Below, piece by piece: positions 23,656 to 32,815 of a stretch of 42,238 nt of DNA (position 1 is its first letter; each line of letters begins with the position of its first letter). The notes below the pieces were generated by a model. It had not been told where the DNA came from. It saw only the letters and a list, made by a program, of their open reading frames with translations, and did no database searches. This stretch comes from DASVTU01 sp036387415 (GTDB lineage: Bacteria; Acidobacteriota; Blastocatellia; Pyrinomonadales; Pyrinomonadaceae). The stretch spans positions 1 through 42,238 of the forward strand of contig DASVTU010000012.1 in assembly GCA_036387415.1 (NCBI GenBank). Direction: 5' to 3'. The translations under genes were made by a program, and so were the position numbers.

Positions 23656-26600
23656 CTAAGGCTCGTCTTCGTCGCGCCCTCCGATGGGGCCGGGCGTGGG
23701 CATCGGTTCCGGTTCGCCGTTGCCTCCCCTGATTGGCCCCGGCGTCGGTTGCGGCGCGGGCGGCGGAGTGCGTGTGGATTGAGGAATCTTCACGGCGAGG
23801 AAGTTGAGATGTCCGGCGGCGCTTCTGGTGTCGCCGCCGACATAGATGTTGCCCGTCGAATCGACGGCGACATCCTGCGGATTGTCGTCCAGACCGTCCG
23901 GCCCTTCGAGGCGTTTGACAAAACTCTCCGTGCCATTGCTGAGATACTTGATGACGGCGAAGTCGTAGTCGCCATCGGCACCGAGCGACGGCCCCGTGAC
24001 ATAGACATTGCCCGTCGCGTCGAGTCCGAGGCCGAAGGCCGCGTCGAAGGCATCTGGATAGGGGCCGTTGTAGAGGCGTTCCCATTGAAGATTCAAGGAG
24101 GCGTCGAACTTGAGCGTGAAGAAGTAGCCGTAGTCGTAGCCGCGCTCGGAGACGCCGGTCGTGTAGATGTTGCCTGCACCGTCGAACTCCCAATCGTTCG
24201 GGTCGTCGCGGTTTGGGCCGCTCCAATATCGCGGCGGCGCGAGTAGCTGGCCGTTAGCCGGATTGTATTTCAGCATCAACACGTCGTAACTGTTGCCGTC
24301 GGGGATGCTCGAACCCTGCACGTAGACGCCCTGACTGTTGACGTGGATGCGCTCGGCATTGTCGAAATCTTCGCCGCCGTGTGTGATGGGCGTGTCGTGT
24401 TGCACGACCCATTGAAGATTGCCCGTCACGTCGTACTTGAGCGCGATGATGTTGTGGTCTGTGTTGTGTGCGTTGATGGTCGCCACGGTGACATTGCCCG
24501 CGATGAAGACGTTGCCTTGCGAGTCAACGTCGATGCCTGTTCCGGTTGCGCCCCAACGGTCGGCGGTGTCGTAGGTCTGTAACCAGAGTTGGTTGCCGTC
24601 GGTGTCGTACTTGATGGTGGCGATGCGGTCAACGGCGAAGTTGAAGACGCCGATATAGAGCGAGCCGCCAGTGACGTAGACGTTGCCCGACGCGTCGAGC
24701 GCGAGGTCGTAGGGGATGTCGTTCATCCGGTTGCCGTCGTAGTGCTTCGTCCAGAGGCGGTTGCCCTGCGGGTCGAACTTCATGGTGACGTAATCGAACT
24801 CGGTGCCGCCGTCGAAGTTATACTTGCGCCATGTCGTGCCCGTCACATAGAGATTGCCTGCCGAATCGAGCGCGGCGTTGTAGGGAATGTCGTTGCCGTT
24901 GCCCGTGCCGTTGAATCGCGCGACCCAGAGTTGGTTGCCGTTGGTGTCGTACTTGACGACGGCGATGTCTGTGGACGTGCCGATGCCTCTGGAAAGCCCG
25001 ACGAGATAGACGTTGTTTTGACTGTCGAGCAACATTTCGGGTCGCTCGTCGTTGCCGCTCGACGGGCCGTTGTAGATGGCCGCCCAACGCACGCCGGGGA
25101 CGGTCGTCGGCGGCGCGGGTTGCGCGTTGACAACGATGTTGACCGCCGCCGAAGTGGTTGTGCCTGCGCGGTCGTCGGTCGCGGTGGCGGTCAGAGAGTG
25201 ATTGCCCGCCGGAAGGTTGCTCCAAGTGATTTCATAAGGCGCTGTGGCGTCGGAACCGATGAGCGTGGAGCCGTTGTGGAAGTCAACGCGCGTGATGGTG
25301 CCATCGTCGTCCGTGGCATCAGCGCGGAGAATGATGCTTACGCCCGCCGTGAAACTCGAATCGGCGGTCGGGTGTGTGAGAGCGGTTCTGGGCGTGAGAT
25401 TGGGCGGCGGCGTCGGCCTCAGCGAGATGGAGCGAGCCGCGCCGTCGGAAGTTTCCTGAAAGCGCAGGTCGAAGGCGGTGAGGCGGAAACGGACGCTGTT
25501 GAAACCGCTGCCGGGCGCGGTCTGGAAGTTGTAATTCGTCGTCGTGCCAGGCAAATCTTCGGCGAGCATCGACCATGCGCGCCCGTTGTCGTAAGAGACT
25601 TGAAGATTATAGGAGCGCATGGATTCGTCGTCGGAAGCCGTCCACGCAATCGGCACGGTGTCGCCTGCGTTGTAGCTCGCGCCGTCGGCGGGCAAGGTGA
25701 GCGCGATGGAGGGCGGCGCGTCGCCGATGCGCGTATCGGGACGGATTTTGAAGTAGGGACTGTAGAACCACTTGATGCGGTTCGAGGTGGAGGAGGTCGC
25801 CACCGCGATGCGCGCCACGTCTGTGCTGACGTATGGCATCTTGACTTCCCAACTGCCGTAATGGAGAAACGCGCCGCCCTGCGAGATGAACGTCCGGTCG
25901 TTCAGGACGATGTATATGTAGAAATCGCTGTCGGTCGGGTCGTAGCCAGCCGCCGTCCAGGTGATGTTGGTGCGCTCGCCGGGTCGAAATGTCTGTCCGG
26001 CGATGTTGCTGGTGAAGGTCAACTCGCCACGCATCTCGCCCGATGGAATCTGGATGAACTGGTCATCGAAACGTTCGTGTCCCACCGTATCGACGGCGAC
26101 GACGCGGATGGTCGAATACGGATAGGTGCTTTGAAAACCAATCGCCGGAATCGTGAATTCATAGCTGCGCGCGTCGGCTGGAAGGTCGTTGATGATGGTC
26201 TGGAATTGTGTCGGATAGTTGCCCGCCTTGTTGAAGAGGATGCGATGCGCGACGATGCCACGGTCGTCTTCCGAGTTCCACTTGACGGTAATCTTCTCGC
26301 CGGGGTTGTAAGTAACGAAGAGTTCCTCTTGACGCACGACGGGCGGTTGGTCGCTGTAGTCGGGCGGCGCGGTGAAGAAGGGAATGAAATCGACGCTGCC
26401 TTCGATGGGGTCGCCCGTGCCGCTGGGATTGGCTGGCGTGGTCGGGCCGGTCGGAGAGTTCCACCAGTTGTTGCGCGCCTGAATCGTGACGGACGCGCGC
26501 ACGGCGACTCCATTGCGCTCGAACGAATTGGGCGACGCGGGGCCGCCATTGAGGATGCCGCGCGAGCCGGAACCCGTACCCGCAATCGCATAACCGAGCG

Positions 26601-28125
26601 CGTTGTCGGTGTAGCGCGTGCCCGTCACGATGACGCCGCCGCCGCTGCCGACGTTGTTGTTGCGGATGATTAAATCTTCGACGTAGGCGAACGCGCCGTT
26701 CTGCGTAGTCGTGTTGATGCCAGAGCTGCTGCCCTCAAGGATGATGTGCGAATAGCGATTACCGCCGCGCGTGTTGCCGATGTTGCCCCACGGCTGCGCG
26801 GGGTCGAGACGCTCGAAGTGAATCGGGTTGTCGGGTCTGCCACGCGCGACGACGCCGAGCGATTCGTCCGTGATGCCGGAAAAGTTTGGCCCGAATTTGA
26901 CGGTCGTGCCCGGCAGAATCGTCCACGTTCCGCCGCCGCGCAAATTTATCGGCTCCTGAATAACGTAAGGCACGGCGAGAGGCGACCAGACCATCGGGCC
27001 GAGCCAATCGACGTGGCCGTTGGACGCATCCGCGAGCACGTAGTTGTTCGTGTTGCCTGTGGCGGGGACGTGGCTTCCGGGCAGCACGCCCGCGTTATCC
27101 ACCTTGACGGGATAGGCGTTGCCCTCGATAACGTTGTCGGGGCCGAGAAAGTAGTTGCCGCCCCGGTTAGCACCGCCGAGATAGAGTCCGGCCTTCGTGT
27201 TGTTTCTCACCTGAATGTTGTTCAAATAGAGCTTGCCGTCCAGACCGAAGCGCAGCCCGTCGGCCTTGATGCCGCCATTCTCCGAACGCACGTCGTCGAG
27301 GTACAGATAGGCATAGCTGAGCCACGGGTACGCGCCGCCCGTGAATGAAACATCGCGGATGGCCGCCGTGCCCGCCTGAATCCAGAGGCTCGCCTCATCG
27401 CCGTCGAAGTTGCAATGGTCGAACTGGAAGTAAGGCGGCAGTCGCTCCGTGTAGTAGTCGGTGGAGTAGAACGTGCCGTAGTTGCCCCAATGGCAGTTGC
27501 GGTAGAGAAGCGTCCCGCCGGAACGCGGGTCGGTTTGCGCGAAGAAGTCCGTGTAGTCAAACTCGACCGTGCCGGGGACAACGAGGTCGGAGAAGGCATT
27601 CGAGATGCCGCGAATGGTCACGTGATTGTCGGGCGTTCCCCGACCGAGCAGGCGTCCCTCGACGAGCAACGTGCTGTTGTTGTTTATCTGCACGACGACG
27701 CCCGGTTCGAGAACCAGAGTCGTGTCCGACGGGACGACGTAAGTGCCGTTGACGATGTGCGGGTTGTCGGCGGCGTGCCAAGTAATCGTGGTGCCCGGTG
27801 CCAGAGTGACGACTCCGCCCTCACCTTCCTCCGTCGCGGCGGCCATGTTCGTCGAAACGGGTTGCTCCGGCGGAAGCGAGCCGGGAATGGGCGACGTTGG
27901 AGAAGTCTGTAGCCAACGACCAGGGATGAATGGTTGCTCGCTCGCGGCGGGCTGTGTCGTACTCGATTGCTCGCGCTGCTGGCCGCCAACCGACGCCGAC
28001 GCTGCCGCATCGTCGAATGGTTGGTAGATTAAACTGCCCGCCAAGAGCATGAACGCCGCCGGAAAAACCAGCCTCAACCTCACAACCCGCGCAGTCCCAT
28101 GACGAAACACCCTCATTCGACTCAT
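23656..28125 (-). CDS. Large secreted protein: parallel beta-helix, Ig-like domains and SBBP beta-propeller
   Basis: The 1489-residue product has a signal sequence (hydrophobic LVFPAAFMLLAGSLIY). A right-handed beta-helix-like region follows, about 100-600 (LEPGVVVQINNNSTLLVEG, LPGTTVKFG, many GG-N repeats). Ig-like modules lie about 600-1005, including one reading VDFHNGSTLIGSDATAPYEI. About 1015-1445 there are eight SBBP repeats of the form D-(S/A)-x-G-N-(V/L/I)-Y-V-x-G ... (A/V)-x-(V/M)-K-(Y/F)-D. The tail (about 1450-1489) is Pro/Gly-rich with PTPGPI twice. It is probably an adhesin or surface carbohydrate-interacting exoprotein; no enzyme motif is seen. Start: ATG with AGGAGG nine bases upstream (ATG at 28116 and TTG at 28131 are alternatives). 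Confidence 0.88.
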   Translation of the reverse strand: MSRMRVFRHGTARVVRLRLVFPAAFMLLAGSLIYQPFDDAAASASVGGQQREQSSTTQPAASEQPFIPGRWLQTSPTSPIPGSLPPEQPVSTNMAAATEEGEGGVVTLAPGTTITWHAADNPHIVNGTYVVPSDTTLVLEPGVVVQINNNSTLLVEGRLLGRGTPDNHVTIRGISNAFSDLVVPGTVEFDYTDFFAQTDPRSGGTLLYRNCHWGNYGTFYSTDYYTERLPPYFQFDHCNFDGDEASLWIQAGTAAIRDVSFTGGAYPWLSYAYLYLDDVRSENGGIKADGLRFGLDGKLYLNNIQVRNNTKAGLYLGGANRGGNYFLGPDNVIEGNAYPVKVDNAGVLPGSHVPATGNTNNYVLADASNGHVDWLGPMVWSPLAVPYVIQEPINLRGGGTWTILPGTTVKFGPNFSGITDESLGVVARGRPDNPIHFERLDPAQPWGNIGNTRGGNRYSHIILEGSSSGINTTTQNGAFAYVEDLIIRNNNVGSGGGVIVTGTRYTDNALGYAIAGTGSGSRGILNGGPASPNSFERNGVAVRASVTIQARNNWWNSPTGPTTPANPSGTGDPIEGSVDFIPFFTAPPDYSDQPPVVRQEELFVTYNPGEKITVKWNSEDDRGIVAHRILFNKAGNYPTQFQTIINDLPADARSYEFTIPAIGFQSTYPYSTIRVVAVDTVGHERFDDQFIQIPSGEMRGELTFTSNIAGQTFRPGERTNITWTAAGYDPTDSDFYIYIVLNDRTFISQGGAFLHYGSWEVKMPYVSTDVARIAVATSSTSNRIKWFYSPYFKIRPDTRIGDAPPSIALTLPADGASYNAGDTVPIAWTASDDESMRSYNLQVSYDNGRAWSMLAEDLPGTTTNYNFQTAPGSGFNSVRFRLTAFDLRFQETSDGAARSISLRPTPPPNLTPRTALTHPTADSSFTAGVSIILRADATDDDGTITRVDFHNGSTLIGSDATAPYEITWSNLPAGNHSLTATATDDRAGTTTSAAVNIVVNAQPAPPTTVPGVRWAAIYNGPSSGNDERPEMLLDSQNNVYLVGLSRGIGTSTDIAVVKYDTNGNQLWVARFNGTGNGNDIPYNAALDSAGNLYVTGTTWRKYNFDGGTEFDYVTMKFDPQGNRLWTKHYDGNRMNDIPYDLALDASGNVYVTGGSLYIGVFNFAVDRIATIKYDTDGNQLWLQTYDTADRWGATGTGIDVDSQGNVFIAGNVTVATINAHNTDHNIIALKYDVTGNLQWVVQHDTPITHGGEDFDNAERIHVNSQGVYVQGSSIPDGNSYDVLMLKYNPANGQLLAPPRYWSGPNRDDPNDWEFDGAGNIYTTGVSERGYDYGYFFTLKFDASLNLQWERLYNGPYPDAFDAAFGLGLDATGNVYVTGPSLGADGDYDFAVIKYLSNGTESFVKRLEGPDGLDDNPQDVAVDSTGNIYVGGDTRSAAGHLNFLAVKIPQSTRTPPPAPQPTPGPIRGGNGEPEPMPTPGPIGGRDEDEP

Positions 28126-28567
28126 GGACAAAACCCTCCTGCTCTACGTACTTCAGACTCGCGGGATGATTATTGATATTCGGGGAAGCGAAGATAACGC
28201 ACAAAGGCGGCGCGGCACTTCAAGTAGCAACAGCGGGGAGGCTGTTTCAGGCTTGGACGGGGGATTGTTTGGCGGACAGTCTAACAAAAGATAATGAAAA
28301 TACAATCTAAAAATAATCGACGACGTGCGCGCAACGCTTCACCGGAGGCGGAAACAAAACGGAATAGACGTTAAGACTTGGAGGGCGAGCGTGAGAGAGG
28401 AAAGGCAAGCAAACAAGGCGCGCTAAATATGCAAATTCGCGTCTCAAGACCTTGCTGCGCGGAAGCACGAGCGGGGTCACTTCGCCGTCGAACTCAATAG
28501 TCGAAATCAGATTCGTGTTAAATGGCGGACGCGTGGAAACGAATCGCTACTAACTCGACGAAAACCG
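28126..28567. other. Intergenic region, 442 bp
   Basis: It separates the glmU stop from the start of the large SBBP gene, both on the minus strand, so it should contain the glmU 3' end and the SBBP promoter. I see no strong terminator hairpin and no clear -35/-10 pair. The stretch 28276-28320 is markedly AT-rich. No supportable gene was found. Confidence 0.45.
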
Positions 28568-30193
28568 CTATTCGCCGACCACGACGGGAGTTTCTTCACT
28601 ATTGCCCGCTGGCGTCAGCCCTTCGCTGTTGAGCGTCGCGGCGTCGCCTCCAGCATCGTCCTGTATCGTCGTCTGCGACGCACTCGCGTCGGCCTCGTTT
28701 CCGACAGCATGTTTCTCATCTTCCTTCGCTGCTTTTTCAACCGACGCATCCTTATCTTCTGCGGCAGCGGTCAGACGCCGCACACGCCTCGCCGGAACGC
28801 CCGCGACGAGCGTGTCGGGCGCGACATCTTTGGTGACGACGGAACCCGCGCCCGTCATCGAACGCGCGCCGACGCGCACGGGCGCGACGAGCATCGTGTC
28901 GGAACCGATTTTGACATCATCTTCGATGGTCGTCGGGTGTTTGTTCTTACCGTCGAAGTTGCACGTCACGGTTCCGGCTCCGATGTTTGTCCGGTCGCCG
29001 ATGGTGGCATCACCGAGATAGCTCAGGTGCATGGCCTTCGTGCCGCTTCCCAGACGCGACTTCTTCACCTCGACGAAATTGCCGACCGTCGAGCCTTCCA
29101 ACATCTGCGCGTTCATACGCAGGTGCGCGAAGGGGCCGACGCTGCACTGGTCTGCGATTTCCGAATCGACGATGACCGAATGGTCTTTGATTTCGACGCC
29201 GTTACCGATGCGCGAATTGGTGATGCGGACGCCCGCGCGAATCTCGCAGCCCTCGCCGATAACCGTGCGCCCTTCGATGTGTGCGCCAGGATGGACAACG
29301 GTGTCGCGTCCGATTTGCGCGTCGGCGGAGACGTATGTGTGCTGCGGGTCGATAAAGGTTACGCCGCTATCGAGCATCAGACGCCTGAGCGTTCGGTTAC
29401 GCACGATACGCTCAAACTCGGCCAACTCAACACGCGTGTTGATGCCGGAAACTTCGCGCGCCTCCGTGTGGTGATAGATGCTGACATCCTCGCCGTCGGC
29501 GCGAAGGATGCCGGGCACGTCGGTCAGATAGTATTCGCCCTGCGCGTTGGCGGGTCGGACGCGTGCGAGCGCGGGGAAAAGTGTGCGCGTCTCGAAGCAG
29601 TAGATTCCGGCATTGATTTCGTTGATTTGACGTTCTTCCGGCGTAGCGTCCTTCTGTTCGACGATGCGCTCGAAGCGTCCCTCGGCGTCGCGGATGATGC
29701 GACCGTATCCGGTCGGATCGTCGAGACGGACTGTGAGAGCCGTACACGACGCGCCGCGACCGCGATGCGTGCGATGCTGATGGACGAGTGCGCCGAGCGT
29801 CTCTGCGCGGACGAGCGGCACGTCGCCGGAGAGCACAAGCAACGTCGAGTTGGCGTCGGCCAGAGCGTCGCGCGCAGACATCACGGCGTCGCCCGTGCCG
29901 CGTTGTTCGGTCTGTGTGATGAAGACAGCGCCGTCCGCGCCGAGTTCTTCGCGCACCGCTGCTTTAACCTCTTCCGCCTGATGTCCGACGATGACGTAGA
30001 TGGGACGCGCTTCCTTCTGAAGCGCGGCGGCGGTGCGACAGACGTGCGCGATGAGCGGGCGACCGCCCAACTGATGCAGCACTTTCGCCGTGCTCGAACG
30101 CATGCGCGTGCCGAGTCCGGCGGCGAGAATAAGCACGTCGAGCGGCGCGGCAGTGGTCGGAGATGCAGTTGGGTTTTGCGTTTGTTTCTCCAT
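28568..30193 (-). CDS. glmU: Bifunctional UDP-N-acetylglucosamine pyrophosphorylase / glucosamine-1-phosphate N-acetyltransferase
   Basis: GlmU acetylates glucosamine-1-phosphate and then makes UDP-GlcNAc. The 541-residue product has an N-terminal nucleotidyltransferase domain beginning LILAAGLGTRMRSSTAKVLH (residue 20 on) and EQRGTGDAV. A left-handed beta-helix acetyltransferase domain with hexapeptide repeats (VIGEGCEIRAGVRI, IGDRTNIGAGTVTCNFDG) runs to the end motif AGVPARRVRRL at about residue 460. The last 80 residues are an acidic Ala/Glu/Asp-rich tail absent from typical GlmU. The start at MEKQTQN follows the yvcK stop by only four bases, so the two are one operon and translation may be coupled. 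Confidence 0.96.
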   Translation of the reverse strand: MEKQTQNPTASPTTAAPLDVLILAAGLGTRMRSSTAKVLHQLGGRPLIAHVCRTAAALQKEARPIYVIVGHQAEEVKAAVREELGADGAVFITQTEQRGTGDAVMSARDALADANSTLLVLSGDVPLVRAETLGALVHQHRTHRGRGASCTALTVRLDDPTGYGRIIRDAEGRFERIVEQKDATPEERQINEINAGIYCFETRTLFPALARVRPANAQGEYYLTDVPGILRADGEDVSIYHHTEAREVSGINTRVELAEFERIVRNRTLRRLMLDSGVTFIDPQHTYVSADAQIGRDTVVHPGAHIEGRTVIGEGCEIRAGVRITNSRIGNGVEIKDHSVIVDSEIADQCSVGPFAHLRMNAQMLEGSTVGNFVEVKKSRLGSGTKAMHLSYLGDATIGDRTNIGAGTVTCNFDGKNKHPTTIEDDVKIGSDTMLVAPVRVGARSMTGAGSVVTKDVAPDTLVAGVPARRVRRLTAAAEDKDASVEKAAKEDEKHAVGNEADASASQTTIQDDAGGDAATLNSEGLTPAGNSEETPVVVGE

Positions 30194-30197
30194 ATAT

Positions 30198-31316
30198 TCA
30201 AGAGTACGGAGCGGCAAGGTTGGCCGGATGTTTGGCGGGGTGTACGTCGCCCGCACGCGCCCTGACGTAGCAATCGATGATGACATGCGCGAGCTTGTCC
30301 GGGCTGTGCCGCACTTTCTCTCCTTCGTCGAGCAGGTCGGCGCGAATAATTTCCGTCTCGCCGCCAAACTGTCGCTCCAACTGATGGTCGGTCAAACCAA
30401 TCTGCTGCGCGCCTTCGGCAGCATAGCGCGCCGCCTGCACGTCGCTAATGCGTCGGTCGTTGACGACGATGTAATCGAAGTGGATTTCGTGTGCGTAGCG
30501 TTTAACCGTCTCAAGGTGTTGGCGGGCCGTGTAGCCGTCGGTTTCGCCCGGCTGTGTCATGAGGTTGCAGATGAAAATCTTGACGGCATCGGATGCGCCG
30601 ATGGTTTCGGCCACGCGCGCGACGAGAAGATTGGGGAGCAGGCTGGTGTAGAGAGAACCGGGGCCGACCGTGATGACATCGGCGCTGCGAATCGCGGCGA
30701 GGGCGTCGGGGAGCGGGAGACACTGTTCAGGTTCGAGGCGTAGACGACGGATGGGCGCGCGTGATGCCGTGATGTTGGTTTCGCCGCGCACTTCTCTGCC
30801 GTCTTCGAGTTCGGCGACGAGTCGCACGTCGTTCAAAGTCGCGGGATAGATGCGCCCCTTGCTCGCCAGAACTTCGGAGGAGAGTCGCACGGCTTCGACG
30901 AAATCTCCGGTCACGTCGGTCAGGGCGGCGAGAAAAAGATTGCCGAAGCTATGACCGCTGAGTTGGCCTTCGCCGCCGAAGCGATAACGAAAGAGACGCG
31001 AAATCAGCGTCGAATCTTCGGAGAGCGCGACCATGCAATTGCGTATGTCGCCGGGCGGCAAAATCTGTAGTTCGTCGCGGAGTCGCCCGCTGCTTCCGCC
31101 GTCGTCCGAGACGGTAACGATGGCCGACAGAGATTCGAGTGTGCGTCCGGCGGCGTCGACTTCTTCGGGCTTCGCTCCGACCAGACGCTTGAGACCGGCG
31201 AGCACCGTCGAGAGACCCGTGCCGCCGCCGATGGCAACCAGTTTGAGACCCTGTTCTGCTTCCGTATGCAACGCCTCGCTCTGCTCCTTAGCCTCCACGC
31301 GACGGACGCGCCCCAC
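30198..31316 (-). CDS. yvcK: YvcK/CofD-like gluconeogenesis factor
   Basis: YvcK (GlmR in Bacillus) binds UDP-sugars and steers carbon into UDP-GlcNAc and cell-wall synthesis. The 372-residue product has the family nucleotide-binding start VAIGGGTGLSTVLAGLK, VTVSDDGGSSGRLR, LPPGDIRNCMVAL, SGHSFGNLFLAAL, and VGPGSLYTSLLPNLLV, and ends in a catalytically silent CofD-like fold. Its immediate downstream partner is glmU, which agrees with the known role. Start: GTG at 31316, with a second GTG six codons later possible; the ribosome site is weak. Direct repeats at 31331-31368 lie just upstream. Confidence 0.93.
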   Translation of the reverse strand: MGRVRRVEAKEQSEALHTEAEQGLKLVAIGGGTGLSTVLAGLKRLVGAKPEEVDAAGRTLESLSAIVTVSDDGGSSGRLRDELQILPPGDIRNCMVALSEDSTLISRLFRYRFGGEGQLSGHSFGNLFLAALTDVTGDFVEAVRLSSEVLASKGRIYPATLNDVRLVAELEDGREVRGETNITASRAPIRRLRLEPEQCLPLPDALAAIRSADVITVGPGSLYTSLLPNLLVARVAETIGASDAVKIFICNLMTQPGETDGYTARQHLETVKRYAHEIHFDYIVVNDRRISDVQAARYAAEGAQQIGLTDHQLERQFGGETEIIRADLLDEGEKVRHSPDKLAHVIIDCYVRARAGDVHPAKHPANLAAPYS

Positions 31317-31330
31317 GCCCGAGACGGAAT

Positions 31331-31368
31331 CATACTCAAAAGAGATGCTCTTTGCATACTCAAAAGAG
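31331..31368 (-). promoter_or_regulatory. Paired direct repeats upstream of yvcK-glmU
   Basis: CATACTCAAAAGAG occurs at 31331-31344 and again at 31355-31368, exact 14-mers with a 24-bp period (a little over two helical turns). Between them AAAGAG-ATG-CTCTTT (31339-31353) is a small dyad overlapping the first copy. The pair lies 15-52 bases upstream of the yvcK start. It looks like an operator; no regulator is identified. Confidence 0.5.
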
Positions 31369-31460
31369 TTGTCCTCGAAAGCTTTGTGGTGGAGAGAGGC
31401 GACGGCTAGAGGGAGACGCGGAGAGTGATGTGCGAGTGAAAGGTGAAAGCAGTCGGCGCT

Positions 31461-32465
31461 TTAGGGGCGTGAGGCTGGAAAGACGAGTCGTTCAAAATCC
31501 GGCTCGTTACGCAGCACCGACAGGTCAAGGTCATGCTGCGCGCGGACGCGCAGGTTGGGTCGCAAATCCAGCGCGCGTTCGAGCGATTGGAGCGCCGAAA
31601 CGATGGAGCCGAGCCGCGCACGCGCCGCCGCCAACGCATAATGAATGTCTGCGGCTTTGTCGTCCTGCTTGAGCGCGCGCTCGAACATCTCCTGCGCCGC
31701 CACGTAATCGCCGCGATTAAGTTCAATCACACCACGGTCATAGAGTGCTTCGGCGTCGCGCGGCAGATTGTTTTCCGAACGCAGACGCGCCTCCGCGATT
31801 GCCAGATACGTGCGCGCACGCGCCGTCACTTCCGCCACGCCCGCATGCTGCTCGATGAGCGTGCGAAACGACATCCGTGCATCTGCGAAACGACCGCGCA
31901 CAAACTCTTTATGGGCACGCTCGAAGGCGCGCAGGGCAGCAGCCTCATCGCGCGTCGGCTGGCGCGGCGGCGTCGGCGGGTGCGACGGTCGCGCGCTGTG
32001 CGGCTTGCTTGTGCCGGAAGACTTTGTGGCAGAAGGTTTTACAGGCCGACTTCGGGCAGCCGTCGCAGTTGTTTTGGCGGACGTTGACTTGGCTGGAGCA
32101 GAACTTTTGACGGGCGCGCTTTTCCTCGACTGAACGGTTACGGGACGCGCGGCGATCTTTTTGGTTGATTTCGACGGAGCCGGGGTTGCGGCGCGAGTTT
32201 TTGCCGTTTTCTTGGCGGGCGGCGCTGCTTTCGTCTGTTTGGATTTGGATGGGCGCGCAGACTTGCTTCCTGTTCCGGCAGACGCGGATTTCGTTGGAGT
32301 GGCTTTACGCACAGGAGCTTTCTCCGCCGTCGAGCGTTTTGGCATGGGGCGTGCTGCGGTCTGGGCAACTAGCTTACGGCTTTTCGCCGAAGGCTCCGAC
32401 GATGCATGATGTGGTGCAGGGCGGGATGAAGTTCGTTTCACACCCTTGATGACAGGCTCACTCAT
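31461..32465 (-). CDS. TPR protein with a long Lys/Ala/Ser/Pro-rich tail
   Basis: The 334-residue product is two-part. Residues 1-165 are a basic low-complexity region of Lys, Ala, Ser, Thr and Pro with SK, TKS and PVK motifs, like histone-H1 or AlgP-type tails. Residues 170-330 are helical with TPR-like repeats (AFERAHKEFVRGRFADARMSF, then YDRGVIELNRGDYVAAQEMFERAL, then a third ending LRPNL, each read in part). There is no signal peptide, so it is probably cytoplasmic, possibly nucleoid- or RNA-associated through the tail; that role is inferred from composition only. It is on the same strand as yvcK-glmU with a 144-bp gap, and is divergent from mglB. Confidence 0.8.
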   Translation of the reverse strand: MSEPVIKGVKRTSSRPAPHHASSEPSAKSRKLVAQTAARPMPKRSTAEKAPVRKATPTKSASAGTGSKSARPSKSKQTKAAPPAKKTAKTRAATPAPSKSTKKIAARPVTVQSRKSAPVKSSAPAKSTSAKTTATAARSRPVKPSATKSSGTSKPHSARPSHPPTPPRQPTRDEAAALRAFERAHKEFVRGRFADARMSFRTLIEQHAGVAEVTARARTYLAIAEARLRSENNLPRDAEALYDRGVIELNRGDYVAAQEMFERALKQDDKAADIHYALAAARARLGSIVSALQSLERALDLRPNLRVRAQHDLDLSVLRNEPDFERLVFPASRP

Positions 32466-32815
32466 TCCGAAGCACTCAATTTATCACTGGCGACTCTATT
32501 ACGGACAGCCAAACTATGCGCTAGATTACCATAGCATCGGACATAAATCAACGTGGGAGTGGGGTTTGCGGGGAATCGGGCGCCTGCTGAAAGGGTAAAA
32601 CCAACGGCCAACATAGAAAAACAGTTGAAGTCGCGACGAACGCTGTGTTAGATTGTCAAAGGAGTGGCGAGCCATGCCCTCATCCCCGTAGCTCGAACCG
32701 CTAGAACAACTTATTCCAACGAGCAAACTCCTTTTGAATCCAAAGTTTCCGAGCGGCATCTTCAGACTTTACCTGCCCCTGTCCGCGTCCTGCGAGAGAA
32801 AGCAATAGTGTTCTA
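32466..32815. other. Intergenic region between divergent genes, 350 bp
   Basis: It must contain the promoters for the TPR gene (minus) and mglB (plus). On the plus strand TTGAAG (32625-32630) and TTAGAT (32648-32653) with a 17-base spacer form a moderate promoter candidate. Just downstream, AAAGGAG (32658-32664) precedes a six-codon frame at 32674-32691 (MPSSP, stop). No larger gene is supportable. Confidence 0.45.
32674..32691 (+). other. Possible five-residue upstream minigene before mglB
   Basis: ATG at 32674 follows AAAGGAG by nine bases and encodes MPSSP before a TAG. It sits inside the putative mglB leader, 125 bases upstream of that start. It could be a translated leader peptide or chance; support is limited to the ribosome site. 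Confidence 0.2.

Noticed and set aside
24589..26673. 694-codon plus-strand open frame opposite the large SBBP gene
   Set aside because: It is an antisense shadow. Its translation is Arg/Val/Asp-rich with no domain, while the opposite strand encodes clear beta-helix, Ig and SBBP repeats. GC-rich codon use in the real gene suppresses stops on the other strand.
28709..30265. 518-codon plus-strand open frame opposite glmU
   Set aside because: It is antisense to an unmistakable GlmU and has no recognisable product or ribosome site.
31331..31368. CRISPR or transposon end from the paired 14-mers
   Set aside because: There are only two copies, no terminal inversion and no transposase nearby; an operator or a simple duplication fits better.
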